This document shows, piece after piece, positions 27,508-37,320 of a stretch of DNA of 64,000 nucleotides. The translations under genes were made by a program, and so were the position numbers. Within the stretch, counting starts at the first letter, position 1; every line of letters begins with the position of its first letter. Source of the DNA: Roseomonas elaeocarpi (GTDB lineage Bacteria > Pseudomonadota > Alphaproteobacteria > Acetobacterales > Acetobacteraceae); contig NZ_JBHLUN010000003.1 in assembly GCF_042433915.1 (NCBI RefSeq), positions 67,888-131,887 on the forward strand, given 5' to 3'. The notes under the pieces are model-generated. The model had not been told where the DNA came from. It made no database searches and was given only the letters and a program-made list of their open reading frames with translations.

Positions 27508-28339
27508 CGGAACCGCCGGCCTCTCCCGTGCCGAGGCGCTGGTCGCCGCGGCCCGCCGGCGACGCCGGTTGCAGGTGGCGCTGCCCTGGCTGATCCTCGT
27601 CGCCGGGCTACTGATCTGGGAAGGCATCTGCCGCGGCTTCGCGGTGCCGGTCTTCCTGTTGCCAGCACCGAGCGACATCGCCGCCAGCATGGTGAAGTGG
27701 TGGGAGCCGATCCTGCTGAATTCCTGGCAGACGCTGCTGACCACCCTGGTCGGCTTCGCGCTGGCGATCGTGTTCGGGCTTCTGCTGGGCGTGCTGATCG
27801 GGTCGAGCAGCCTGCTCTACCACGGACTTTACCCGCTGCTGATCGGCTTCAACTCGGTGCCCAAGGTGGCGCTGGTACCCATTCTGGTGATCTGGTTCGG
27901 CATCGGCACGGTGCCCGCGATCATCACCGCCTTCCTGATTTCCTTCTTCCCGATCGTGGTGAACGTGGCGACAGGCATCGCCACGGTGGAGCCGGAGCTG
28001 CGCGACGTGCTGCGCGCGCTGGGCGCCAGGCCTTCCGATATCGTGCGCAAGGTCGGACTGCCGAGGGCAATGCCCTACTTCTTCGCCTCGCTGAAGATCG
28101 CGATCACGGTGGCCTTCGTGGGCTCCATCATCGCCGAGACCGTGGCCTCCAACGATGGCATCGGCCACCTGATGATCCTGGCCTCGTCGCGCTTCGACGT
28201 GCCCCTGGTCTTCGCGGGGCTGGTGGTGACCGGGGTGATGGGCGTGCTGATGTACGCCGTTGCCGTGGCGGTCGAGAAGCGCACCACCGGCTGGGCGATG
28301 CGCGGACAGGACGGGCCACAGGTGGCGCCGGGAGGGTAG
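27497..28339 (+). CDS. ABC transporter permease (TauC/SsuC family)
   Basis: 280 residues, six predicted membrane segments. The BPD_transp_1 domain shows the EAA-type loop LRDVLRALGARPSDIVRKVGLPRAMPYFFASLKIA and the family segment NSVPKVALVPILVIWFG. Overlaps the ATPase gene by 11 nt and forms the membrane channel of the same importer. A long alternative frame over the same DNA (27697-28734) is a shadow. Confidence 0.92.
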   Translation: MPRDGTAGLSRAEALVAAARRRRRLQVALPWLILVAGLLIWEGICRGFAVPVFLLPAPSDIAASMVKWWEPILLNSWQTLLTTLVGFALAIVFGLLLGVLIGSSSLLYHGLYPLLIGFNSVPKVALVPILVIWFGIGTVPAIITAFLISFFPIVVNVATGIATVEPELRDVLRALGARPSDIVRKVGLPRAMPYFFASLKIAITVAFVGSIIAETVASNDGIGHLMILASSRFDVPLVFAGLVVTGVMGVLMYAVAVAVEKRTTGWAMRGQDGPQVAPGG

Positions 28340-28531
28340 TGGCCCCGCCACGCGCGAGGCCGCGGCACCGCACCACCCCCGTGCGCCTCGGTGGGCAGCC
28401 GAGAAACCCTCCGGGCGTAGCACCGCTTATGTTCGGGCGGACGGGCTGCCCGGCCCCTGCGCTTTCGCCTCACGGCGCGCGCCCGGGTCCTGCTCTTAAC
28501 CGGCAGCCCCGCCGCCGGAGGACGTCACACC

Positions 28532-29179
28532 ATGAAGAAGCTGCTCACCGTGGCCGCGCTCGCGACCCTCGTGGCGACTGCGCCCGGTTTCGCGCAGAAC
28601 GCCGGCACGTCGTCGCACAGCCGGGCGGCGGTCCGAAGTCAGGGCCACGGCCTCAGCGCCGCCGACCGGCAGTTCCTGGAAATGGCCGGACCTGCCAACA
28701 TGACGGAAGTGGAGCTGGGGAAGCTCGCCAGTGAGAAGGGTTCCTCACCCGGGATCAAGCTGTTCGGCCGCTGGATGGCCTCGGCGCACGGCTTCGCGGG
28801 ACGCGAACTCGCCACGATCACCGAGCGCAACCACGACACCAAGCCCGGCATGGCGATGACGGCCGAGCAGAAAGCCTCCGTGGAGAAGCTGCGGGGCATG
28901 AGCGGCAAGGAATTCGACCAGGAGTTCCTGCGCGTGATGGTGGAGGACCACCAGAAGGCCGTCGCGCTGTTCCAGAAGGAAGCGCAGGGCGGGCAGGACC
29001 CGATGGTGCGCAGCTTCGCGCAGAACATCGTTCCGGCGGTGCAGGAACACCTGCAGCAGGCGCAGGACCTGCGACAAGACCTGTTCAACGTCGGCGGCGA
29101 GGGCGCCGGCCGCGCGGCCAACGCCAATGCTCAGGGCCCAGCAGGCTCCACGCAGCCGGCCGCGGGCACGACGCGCTGA
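28532..29179 (+). CDS. DUF4142 domain-containing secreted protein
   Basis: 215 residues; GGAGGACGTCACACC precedes the ATG. Signal peptide MKKLLTVAALATLVATAPGFAQ. The DUF4142 domain (about residues 43-180) is an all-helical, ferritin-like bundle: ADRQFLEMAGPANMTEVELGKLA, GMSGKEFDQEFLRVMVEDHQKAVALF, FAQNIVPAVQEHLQQAQDL. The C-terminal tail is Ala/Gly-rich and disordered. Predicted periplasmic or outer-membrane associated; members are often induced under stress but the molecular function is unknown. Confidence 0.9.
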   Translation: MKKLLTVAALATLVATAPGFAQNAGTSSHSRAAVRSQGHGLSAADRQFLEMAGPANMTEVELGKLASEKGSSPGIKLFGRWMASAHGFAGRELATITERNHDTKPGMAMTAEQKASVEKLRGMSGKEFDQEFLRVMVEDHQKAVALFQKEAQGGQDPMVRSFAQNIVPAVQEHLQQAQDLRQDLFNVGGEGAGRAANANAQGPAGSTQPAAGTTR

Positions 29180-29187
29180 GGGAGTCG

Positions 29188-29218
29188 GGCGGCCGGGCCG
29201 AGGAATAGCCCGGCCGCC
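29188..29218 (+). terminator. Hairpin after DUF4142 gene
   Basis: 11-bp perfect stem GGCGGCCGGGC / GCCCGGCCGCC with a 9-nt loop, 9 nt after the stop codon. Confidence 0.65.
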
Positions 29219-29410
29219 GCACATGGATCAGTGACGAGCGAAGCGTCACGGCGTCACCTTCGATGGCGGATGGCTGCCGCGCGGGCAGGTTGCCGCCGCG
29301 CCGTGCGCTTCGTTGATGTCATGGTGGAATCAAAGGGTGATCACCGGTTCCCCTGCCGTGTGGGGGAGGTAGAACTTGCCGCCGAAGTAACTGGCCGTGA
29401 GGACCGCCCG

Positions 29411-30856
29411 ATGAGTGATCGTTCCAACACCGAGGAGATCTGGCGCGACGTGGACGATCACCGCGCGAGCTTCGAGGCGCTGAGCGATCGCGTCTGGGAC
29501 ATGCCCGAGACCTGCTACGCGGAGCACCGCTCGGCGGCCGAGCACGAGGCGGAGCTGCGGCGCCAGGGCTTCCGCGTCACAACGGGCATCGCCGGCATCC
29601 CCACGGCCATGGTGGGCGAGGCGGGCGAGGAGGGCCCGGTGATCGCGATCCTGGGCGAGTACGACGCCCTGCCCGGCCTGAGCCAGGAGGCCGGCGTGGC
29701 CGAGCACCGGCCGCTGGAGCAGGGAGGCAACGGCCATGGCTGCGGCCACAACCTGCTGGGCTCGGCCTCCATGCTGGCGGCCACCGCGGTGAAGCAGTGG
29801 ATGGAGCGCAACGGCGTCAAGGGTCGCGTGCGCTACTACGGCTGCCCGGCCGAGGAAGGCGGCGGCGCCAAGGCCTTCATGGTGCGCGCCGGCGCCTTCG
29901 ACGACGTGGACGTGGCGATCTCCTGGCACCCGGAAAGCTTCACCGAGGTGTTGCAGGCGCACTCGCTGGCCAATACGCGCATCGATTTCCGCTTCACCGG
30001 GCGCGCCTCGCACGCGGCGGCAGCGCCGGAGCTCGGGCGTTCGGCGCTCGACGCGGTGGAGCTGACCAACATCGGCGTGAACTACATGCGCGAGCACATG
30101 CCGAGCACGGCGCGCATCCATTACGCGGTGATCGACGCGGGCGGCATCGCGCCCAACGTGGTGCAGGCCGCGGCGCAGGTGCGCTACTCGGTCCGGGCGC
30201 AGACCCTGCCGGAGATGCGCAAGCTGGTGGAGCGGGTGAGCAACATCGCCCGCGGCGCGGCGCTGATGACCGAGACCACCCTCGAGATCGAGGTGCTGAG
30301 CGCGGTGTCCAACCTCCTGCACAACGAGGCGATGGCCGAGGCCATGTCGGGTGCGATGCAACGGCTGGGTCCGCCGCAGTTCGACGAGGCGGACCGCGCC
30401 TTCGCGCGCGAGATCCAGGGATCGCTGAGCCCGGAAGAGATCGCCCACACCTATCGCCGCTTCGGCCTGAAGCAGGATGCCAGCGCAGGCGACGAGGCGA
30501 TGTGCTCGATCATCGTGCCGCGCGACGCGCCGCGAATCCCGATGATGGGCTCGACCGACCTGGGCGATGTCAGCTGGGTGGTGCCGCTGGTGCAGCTGCA
30601 CGGCGCGACCTGCGCGGTGGGCACGCCGTTCCATTCCTGGCAGCTGACGGCGCAAGGCAAGAGCCCGGGCGCCAAGAAGGGCATGACCCACGCGGCCAAG
30701 GTGATGGCAGCCACCGCCGTGGCGGCGCTGGGCGACCCGGCGGTGATTGAGAAGGCCAGGCGGGAGCTGCGGGAGCTGACCGCGGCGACGCCCTACGAGA
30801 GCCCGATCCCGCCCGCGACGCAGCCGCCGCTCAGGGCGATGGGCGGGGCGCGCTAG
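29411..30856 (+). CDS. M20 family amidohydrolase (AbgB-like)
   Basis: 481 residues from the ATG at 29411 (GAGGA upstream); the frame is open to 29231 but not coding in character. Zinc-binding motifs of the M20/AbgB group are present: GNGHGCGHNLLG, CPAEEGGGAKAFMV (catalytic Glu plus metal Glu) and SWHPES, with the dimerisation domain FRFTGRASHAAAAPELGRSALDAVEL. AbgB cleaves p-aminobenzoyl-glutamate; related enzymes act on other N-acyl amino acids or dipeptides. No AbgA partner or AbgT transporter is adjacent, so the substrate remains open. Confidence 0.92.
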   Translation: MSDRSNTEEIWRDVDDHRASFEALSDRVWDMPETCYAEHRSAAEHEAELRRQGFRVTTGIAGIPTAMVGEAGEEGPVIAILGEYDALPGLSQEAGVAEHRPLEQGGNGHGCGHNLLGSASMLAATAVKQWMERNGVKGRVRYYGCPAEEGGGAKAFMVRAGAFDDVDVAISWHPESFTEVLQAHSLANTRIDFRFTGRASHAAAAPELGRSALDAVELTNIGVNYMREHMPSTARIHYAVIDAGGIAPNVVQAAAQVRYSVRAQTLPEMRKLVERVSNIARGAALMTETTLEIEVLSAVSNLLHNEAMAEAMSGAMQRLGPPQFDEADRAFAREIQGSLSPEEIAHTYRRFGLKQDASAGDEAMCSIIVPRDAPRIPMMGSTDLGDVSWVVPLVQLHGATCAVGTPFHSWQLTAQGKSPGAKKGMTHAAKVMAATAVAALGDPAVIEKARRELRELTAATPYESPIPPATQPPLRAMGGAR

Positions 30857-30917
30857 CACGGCGGCCCAGCTCGCCGCCCCCTCGCCGGCGCGGGCGGGCG
30901 GTGCCATATAGCCGGCG

Positions 30918-33623
30918 ATGACGGGAACATTGCCGGAACCCTTCGCGGACTGGTTCGCGCGGCGCGGCTGGCGGCCGCGCGCGCACCAGCTGGCCCTGCT
31001 GGCGGCCGCCGAGGCGGGCCGCAGCGCCCTGCTGGTGGCGCCCACGGGCGGCGGCAAGACGTTGGCGGGCTTCCTGCCGACGCTGATCGAGTTGCATGCA
31101 AGAGCCGCGGCGGCGGGATCACTGGCGGCGCCCGCCCCGGCCGCACCTGTTCCGGTCAAGGGCACCAGGAGCCGCGCCAGGTCGCGCGATGGGGACGCGA
31201 CGGTGGAGGGGCCGCCCCAGGCCGATGCCGCACCAGCACCGGTTACCCCTGCCCCGGCCGGCGGGCGGCTGCACACGCTCTACATCTCGCCGCTCAAGGC
31301 GCTGGCGGTGGATATCGCCCGCAACCTCCTCGCCCCGATCGAGGAGATGGAGCTACCGATCCGCGTCGAGACGCGCACCGGCGACACGCCCGCCAACCGC
31401 CGTGCTCGACAGCGCGACGACCCGCCCGACATCCTGCTGACCACGCCGGAAAGCCTGATCCTGTTGCTGTCGCTGCCGGGTGCCGCGGAAATGTTCGCCG
31501 GCCTGCGGGCGGTGGTGGTGGACGAGGCGCACGCGCTGGCCGGCACCAAGCGGGGCGACCAGCTGGCGCTTTGCCTGACACGGCTGCAACGGCTGGCGCC
31601 CGGGCTGCGTCGCGTGGCGCTGTCGGCCACGGTGGCGCATCCCGAGGCGCTGCGGGCCTGGATTTCCCCCACCGCGAAGGCTGAGGATGCCGCCTTCGTG
31701 CACGGCACCGGCGGCGCGGAGCCGGAGCTCGCGATCGTGCTGCCGGCGGGGCACCTGCCCTGGGGCGGGCATATGGGGCTGGCCAGCGCGCCCGAGATCT
31801 ATCGCCGCATCCAGGGCGCGGGTGTCACCATCGTTTTCGTCAACACGCGCGCGCAGTCGGAGCTGGTGTTCCAGGCGCTGTGGCGCATCAACGAGGACAA
31901 CCTGCCGATCGCGCTGCACCACGGTTCCCTGCAGATCGAGCAGCGGCGCAAGGTCGAGGCGGCGATGGCGGCGGGCAAGCTCCGCGCCGTGGTGGCGACG
32001 GCCTCGCTCGACCTCGGCATCGACTGGGGCGCGGTGGACCAGGTGATCCAGGTGGGCGCGCCCAAGGGCGTGTCGCGGCTGATGCAGCGCATCGGGCGGG
32101 CGAACCACCGGATGGACGAGCCTTCGCGCGCCGTGCTGGTGCCGGCCAACCGCTTCGAGGTGATCGAGTGCCTGGCCGCGACGGAAGCCGTGGAAGCGCA
32201 CGAACTGGACGGGGAACCGCCGCGTGCCGGGGGGCTGGACGTGCTGGCGCAGCACGTCCTTGCCATGGCCTGCCACGCGCCGTTCGAGATGGATGAGCTG
32301 TTCGCGGAGGTCACCAGCGCCGCGCCCTACGCCGCGCTGACCCGGCGCGACTTCGACGACGTGGTGCGCTTCGTGGAGGATGGCGGCTACGCGCTCCAGG
32401 CTTACGAGCGTTTCCGCAAGCTGTTCCGCGATGCCGAGGACTTCGTCCACGTGCGCGACGAGCGTGTGGCGCGGCAGGCGCGCATGAACCTCGGCACCAT
32501 CGTGGATACGCCGATGCTGAAGGTGCGGCTGCGCGGCGGGCCGGTGCTGGGCGAGGTTGAGGAATGGTTCGTCTCGACGCTGGAACCCGGCCACTGCTTT
32601 ATCTTTGCCGGCCAGACGCTGCGCTATGAAGGCATGGAGGCGCTGAACGTCGTGGTGTCCCGCGGTGGCGAGGGCGAGCCGCGCGTGCCGACCTATGCCG
32701 GGGCGCGTCTGCCGCTCTCGACTTCTCTTTCGAAGCGCGTGCGGGCGATTATCGAGGACCCGGCGCGCTGGAGCGCCCTGCCCGCCCCCGTGCGCGACTG
32801 GCTGCGGTTGCAGCAGCGCCATTCCGAGATGCCCAGCCGCGACGGGCTGCTGATCGAGACGTTTCCGCGCGGCGGGCGATGGTTCCTGGTGGCCTACTGC
32901 TTCGAGGGCCGGCTGGCGCACCAGACGCTGGGCATGCTGGTGACCAAGCGCATGGAGCGGCTGGGCTACGGGCCGCTCGGCTACCTCGCGACCGACTACG
33001 TACTGGCGGCCTGGAGCGCCTTCGAGCCGGAGGAGCCGGAACAGCTCTTTGAACAGGACATTCTGGGCGAGGAACTGGAGGAATGGATCGCGGAAAGTTC
33101 CATGCTTCGCCGCACCTTCCGCAACATCGCGACCATCGCCGGCCTGCTGGAGAAGAACCACCCGGGCGCCGAGAAGTCCGGGCGACAGATGACGGTGAAC
33201 GCCGACCTGATCTACGACGTGCTGCGCAAGCACGATCCCGACCACATCCTGCTCCGCGCCACGCGGCAGGAAGCGGCCTATGGCCTGACCGACGTGCGGC
33301 GCATCAGCGACCTGCTGGCCCGCGTCGAGGGGCGCATCCGCGTCCGCCGCCTGCGCCGCCCCTCGCCGCTGGCGGTGCCGGCGCTGATCGAGGAAGGGCG
33401 CGAATGGGTGGCGGGCGGCGCCGAGGACGCGCTTCTGGCCGAGGCCGCGGCGCTGGTGGAAGAGGCCACCGACGGCGCCGAGCACTTCGCCGAGGTACTG
33501 AGCGACGTGACCGAGGGCGTGCGTGTACGTGCCGGCGTGGTGGACCGGCCGCGCCACCGCGACCGTGGGCGGCGGGTCAGCCGCGCGGCCCCGAAAGCCG
33601 CCGTCGGAGCGCGCCCGCGATGA
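30918..33623 (+). CDS. Ligase-associated DNA damage response DEXH-box helicase (Lhr-like)
   Basis: 901-residue superfamily 2 helicase of the Lhr-Core type. Motif I APTGGGKT (Lys47), motif II DEAH at 202-205, motif III LSATV, motif VI RIGRANHRMDEPSRA, followed by the winged-helix and Lhr-specific C-terminal domains. In bacteria these helicases are encoded with an ATP-dependent ligase, an exonuclease and a metallophosphoesterase (LIG/LHR/EXO/MPE set). Here only the phosphoesterase follows, overlapping by 4 nt. Oddity: an Ala/Pro-rich low-complexity insert of about 50 residues (roughly 62-115) between motifs I and Ia. Confidence 0.92.
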   Translation: MTGTLPEPFADWFARRGWRPRAHQLALLAAAEAGRSALLVAPTGGGKTLAGFLPTLIELHARAAAAGSLAAPAPAAPVPVKGTRSRARSRDGDATVEGPPQADAAPAPVTPAPAGGRLHTLYISPLKALAVDIARNLLAPIEEMELPIRVETRTGDTPANRRARQRDDPPDILLTTPESLILLLSLPGAAEMFAGLRAVVVDEAHALAGTKRGDQLALCLTRLQRLAPGLRRVALSATVAHPEALRAWISPTAKAEDAAFVHGTGGAEPELAIVLPAGHLPWGGHMGLASAPEIYRRIQGAGVTIVFVNTRAQSELVFQALWRINEDNLPIALHHGSLQIEQRRKVEAAMAAGKLRAVVATASLDLGIDWGAVDQVIQVGAPKGVSRLMQRIGRANHRMDEPSRAVLVPANRFEVIECLAATEAVEAHELDGEPPRAGGLDVLAQHVLAMACHAPFEMDELFAEVTSAAPYAALTRRDFDDVVRFVEDGGYALQAYERFRKLFRDAEDFVHVRDERVARQARMNLGTIVDTPMLKVRLRGGPVLGEVEEWFVSTLEPGHCFIFAGQTLRYEGMEALNVVVSRGGEGEPRVPTYAGARLPLSTSLSKRVRAIIEDPARWSALPAPVRDWLRLQQRHSEMPSRDGLLIETFPRGGRWFLVAYCFEGRLAHQTLGMLVTKRMERLGYGPLGYLATDYVLAAWSAFEPEEPEQLFEQDILGEELEEWIAESSMLRRTFRNIATIAGLLEKNHPGAEKSGRQMTVNADLIYDVLRKHDPDHILLRATRQEAAYGLTDVRRISDLLARVEGRIRVRRLRRPSPLAVPALIEEGREWVAGGAEDALLAEAAALVEEATDGAEHFAEVLSDVTEGVRVRAGVVDRPRHRDRGRRVSRAAPKAAVGARPR

Positions 33624-34345
33624 CGCCGGCGCCGTTGCACGTCGCGGGCGAGCGCCTGCTGCTCGACCCGGCCGGGGTCGTGAGCTGGCCGGCGCGGCGG
33701 ACGCTGGTGGTGGCGGACCTGCACCTCGAAAAGGGCAGCCACTTCGCCCGGCGCGGCAGCTTCGTGCCGCCCTACGACACGCGCGAAACCGTGGCGCGGC
33801 TGGCGCTGGCGGTCCGCCGGTATTCGCCGGCGCGGCTGATCCTGCTGGGCGACAGCTTCCACGACGCCGAAGGATCGGCGCGGATGCCCGTGCCGGACCT
33901 GGCGGCGCTGCGCCACGTTCTCGACGGGCTGGAGGTCATCTGGGTGCTGGGCAACCACGACCCCGCACCGCCGGAAGGCCTGCCGGGCGAGAACTGCGAT
34001 ATCCTCCGTGACGGTCCCCTCACCTTCCGGCACGAGGCGGAGGCCGGATGGCCGAAGCCCGGCAGGGCCGAGCTGAGCGGGCACTTCCACCCCAAGGCCA
34101 CGATGGCCACGCGGGCGGGCGGGGTGACGCGGCCCTGCTTCGCCACCGATGCGCGGCGGGTGATCCTGCCGGCCTTCGGCGCCTATACCGGCGGGCTCGA
34201 CGTGCGGGATCCGGTCGTGGCGGGGCTGTTTCCGCGCGGCGGCCGCGCCTTCCTGCTGGGGCGGGACCGGTTGTTTTCGATGCCTACCGGACCGGCGCGG
34301 CGGGCGGTGGCGAGCACGGAGCCCAGGCTGGCGACGGCGCCCTGA
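33620..34345 (+). CDS. pdeM: Ligase-associated DNA damage response endonuclease PdeM
   Basis: 241 residues, starting at the ATG that overlaps the helicase stop (ATGA); the longer open frame back to 33083 is a shadow of the helicase. Calcineurin-like metallophosphoesterase with the metal-site series DLHLEKGSHFARRG, LGDSFHD, GNHD and GHFHPK. Characterised homologues are Mn2+-dependent DNA endonucleases/phosphodiesterases in the Lhr-ligase repair cluster. Translational coupling with the helicase supports joint action in DNA repair; ligase and exonuclease partners are not in this window. Confidence 0.9.
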   Translation: MTPAPLHVAGERLLLDPAGVVSWPARRTLVVADLHLEKGSHFARRGSFVPPYDTRETVARLALAVRRYSPARLILLGDSFHDAEGSARMPVPDLAALRHVLDGLEVIWVLGNHDPAPPEGLPGENCDILRDGPLTFRHEAEAGWPKPGRAELSGHFHPKATMATRAGGVTRPCFATDARRVILPAFGAYTGGLDVRDPVVAGLFPRGGRAFLLGRDRLFSMPTGPARRAVASTEPRLATAP

Positions 34346-34355
34346 GGAAAAGACC

Positions 34356-37175
34356 ATGCCGCGCCTGACCCGCCGCCGCCTGCTGGCCGCGCCGTTACTA
34401 CCATCCCTCCTGCGGCCGGCGGCCGCGCTGGCCAGGGGCCTCACCCTGGGAGCGGCATTGCGGCCCTGCTCGGCATCGGCAGCGGGCGGTTCCACGGTGC
34501 TGGTGGCGCCCTGGATAATCGGCGATGGTACCAAGCTTCGCCGCGCCGCACCGGCGCCCGGCAGCACGCGCGACGGACAACAGGTGGTGGTGGCGCCGGA
34601 CCAGCCACGCTTCACGGATGACGGCGCGCTGATCCTGGAGCCGCCGGACACTGGCAACCGCATCCGCAACCCCGCGCATGATGGCCAGGAGGATGGCGGC
34701 CCGGGCAGGCTGGCACGGCACCATCGCCTCACCCTCCCAGGCGGCATCGTGCGGGAACTGGGTCGCACGGAGTTCGGCGGGCTAGCGGGAACCACGCTGC
34801 GGTTGCAGGGCCTTTCAACGGTGGCCGGGGGCCTGTTCTACGCGCCCGAGGACGCCGCGACCTTCCGGGCACTGATCCAGCGGGGTGGGACGTGGTGCTT
34901 CTCCAACCAAGTCGCGCTGCTCGCCGGATCGCTGCCGGCGGGGGCGCTAGGCTTCATGCGGGCGCGGGAGAGTGGGCCCGCGCCCTTCAGTGCCGAGGAA
35001 GGCACCGTACCGGTCGGCACCGCTCCGGAAGCGCGTGCCCCGCTGACCGGAGCGCTGCAGCGTCTGCGTGTGCGCAAGACCGTGGCGCGGCCCGACAGCA
35101 CGGCGCTGGATTTCGGCTTCGTGCTGACGATCCCGGCCGGGATACCGGTGGACGCGACGATTTTCCTGGCCGATGCCTGGAAGCTGGAGGAAGGGCGTTT
35201 CGCCACCTCGCCATCCGTCGGGGCGGCGCTGCGTCCAGAAGATCGGCTGGAGGCGCTGCCGCCGTCGGGACGCGAGGGCACGTTGGTGCTGGACCTCACG
35301 GTTCCGGAGCGCGCGGCGGAGGAGCGACCGGTTCTGCGTCTCGAGGGCACGGTGCCGGTGGAGCTCTGCGTGGTGCCGGAATCTTTCGCGCTGGTGGCGC
35401 GGCGCGGCGCGGGCACCTCGGCGGAAGAGCGCACGGGACGCAGTCATAACCTCATCAAGGGACGCCCGGCGCGGGTGGCGCTCTGCTGGAGCCGGGAACG
35501 CTTCGCCTTCGCGGTGGGAGGGCAGCCGCTGGAATGGTGCCCGTGGCCCACGCCGGATGGCTTCACGGCGCTGAGCCTCGGCGGCTTCGGCGGCACGGTG
35601 GCGCGGCTGGTGCACTACGATGCCGAGGCGGGCGACGGGACGCTGCGTCGGCTGAGCCGTTCCGACACGCCGCTGCCGGACGAGGTCGCCAGTCGGAACG
35701 GTGTGGCGGACGGCGAAGCCGGGCTCCGGATGCGTGACGATCCGAACCGCTCGCCGCTGCACCTCACCTCGCCGCGCGACAAGATCAACGATCCCAACGG
35801 CCCGTTCTGGGATCCGGTGCGGCGCCGCTACCACGTCGGCTTTCAGTACTCGCCCACAGGCATCCAGCGGCGCGACGGAGTGCGGCCGCCGGAGTTCCCC
35901 AACCCACTCTGGGCCCATGCCAGCGGAGCGGACTTGGTGGAGCTGCGCTTCCGGGGCGTGTGGCTGCGGCCGGGCTTCGGCACGCCCGGCGCGCGGGACT
36001 GTTCCTCGGGCAGCGTCATCCGCAATACCGAGAACAGCCCGGTCTGGGAAAAGCCGGGGAGCTTCACGCTTTACCACACTGGCGGAGGCCTGGGTTTCGC
36101 GGCCGACAGCGAGGACGGCGAGCGGTGGCAGCAGGACTTCACGCCGATCATCAGCCCGGCGATCGCCGCGCAGCTGTCGGGCCTGCCGGTGACGGAAACG
36201 CGTGACCCGGCGGTGTTCGACCACGAGGGCACCCGCTACCTCGTCCAGGGAGCGAAGGTGCCGGGCCAGGGGCCCTGCCTGCTATTGTTCCGCTTCACCG
36301 GTCGGCGGGAGTTGGCCTTCGCCGGCATCCTCTATCGTTATACCGCGGGCGTGACCCTTCCGGGTGACGAGGGAACGGACAGGATCTGGGAATGCGCCGA
36401 CCTGCAGCGCGACGAGCACAGCGGCCGCTGGGTGATGCTGTATTCCATAGGTCACACGATTGCCGTGGTGGGCGACCTCGACCCCGCCACGGGGCGCTTC
36501 CGGGAAATGTCGCGGCGCATCGTGGATGCGGGACGCTCCTACGCCGGGAAGCTCTTCCACGACCGCGACGGTCACCTGGCCTGGATCAGCTGGAATGCCG
36601 AGAACCGCGACGGCGATGGCAACGACGCGGCGGGGCAGGACGGGGTACTGAGCCTGCCCATGCGTATCTCAGTGGACGCGGCGGGGCGGCTGCAAACGCG
36701 CTTTCACCCGGATGTCCTCCTGCGTCGCGAGAACGAGCGGGCGCTGGCCAGGACGGACGGCGCAGCGGCAGGTTTCCGGACCGAAGCCTTCCACCTGCTG
36801 CTGCGCGGCCGGGGTGACATCCTGGTGGAGTTTACCGACGACACTGGGGTGGTGTGCCGCGCCCGGCTCGATCGCGCGGGGCGACGCTTCGGGGCCACCA
36901 ACCAGCCCGTGCGGGACGTGCCCTTCGCCTCCGGGGAAACGGTGACGCTGGAAGCGATCCGGGGCGGCTCGGTCTTTCACCTGCTACTGCGCGGTGAGGA
37001 TTCGGGCGAGGAACTGCTGGTGACGTCGCGGGCCTACACCACCCCGCCCGCCACACCGCTGGATCCGCAGCGGCCCTGCGGCACGCCGGGGATACGCCTG
37101 CCTGGCGGGGCGGCGCTACTTTCCGCTGTGGTGGCCGATCTGCGCCCCGCCTCGGCGGACCGCTTCACGAGCTGA
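34356..37175 (+). CDS. Exported glycoside hydrolase family 32 protein with long N-terminal extension
   Basis: 939 residues; GAGGA precedes the ATG, 10 nt after pdeM. The N-terminus MPRLTRRRLLAAPLLPSLL resembles a Tat signal. The GH32 five-bladed propeller starts near residue 465: DKINDPNGPF with nucleophile Asp479, TRDPAVF with transition-state Asp617 and WECADL with acid/base Glu679. A C-terminal beta-sandwich (about 790-930) follows. GH32 enzymes hydrolyse beta-fructosides (sucrose, levan, inulin). Residues about 40-460 form an additional region, twice the size of normal N-terminal modules, with beta-rich pattern and an apparent degenerate propeller or lectin-like character; I cannot assign it. 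Confidence 0.88.
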   Translation: MPRLTRRRLLAAPLLPSLLRPAAALARGLTLGAALRPCSASAAGGSTVLVAPWIIGDGTKLRRAAPAPGSTRDGQQVVVAPDQPRFTDDGALILEPPDTGNRIRNPAHDGQEDGGPGRLARHHRLTLPGGIVRELGRTEFGGLAGTTLRLQGLSTVAGGLFYAPEDAATFRALIQRGGTWCFSNQVALLAGSLPAGALGFMRARESGPAPFSAEEGTVPVGTAPEARAPLTGALQRLRVRKTVARPDSTALDFGFVLTIPAGIPVDATIFLADAWKLEEGRFATSPSVGAALRPEDRLEALPPSGREGTLVLDLTVPERAAEERPVLRLEGTVPVELCVVPESFALVARRGAGTSAEERTGRSHNLIKGRPARVALCWSRERFAFAVGGQPLEWCPWPTPDGFTALSLGGFGGTVARLVHYDAEAGDGTLRRLSRSDTPLPDEVASRNGVADGEAGLRMRDDPNRSPLHLTSPRDKINDPNGPFWDPVRRRYHVGFQYSPTGIQRRDGVRPPEFPNPLWAHASGADLVELRFRGVWLRPGFGTPGARDCSSGSVIRNTENSPVWEKPGSFTLYHTGGGLGFAADSEDGERWQQDFTPIISPAIAAQLSGLPVTETRDPAVFDHEGTRYLVQGAKVPGQGPCLLLFRFTGRRELAFAGILYRYTAGVTLPGDEGTDRIWECADLQRDEHSGRWVMLYSIGHTIAVVGDLDPATGRFREMSRRIVDAGRSYAGKLFHDRDGHLAWISWNAENRDGDGNDAAGQDGVLSLPMRISVDAAGRLQTRFHPDVLLRRENERALARTDGAAAGFRTEAFHLLLRGRGDILVEFTDDTGVVCRARLDRAGRRFGATNQPVRDVPFASGETVTLEAIRGGSVFHLLLRGEDSGEELLVTSRAYTTPPATPLDPQRPCGTPGIRLPGGAALLSAVVADLRPASADRFTS

Positions 37176-37320
37176 TCGGTCTGCCGCGCCTGAGCGCCCG
37201 TGCCGACCGTCATCACCCGCATAGCCAGCACCGGCGCCATGCCGGACGAAAGGGTGGTCCATACGGTTCCGCGATGGCAATCTCTCGCCCCACCACCACA
37301 GCAGCCGGGACGCGCGCACC

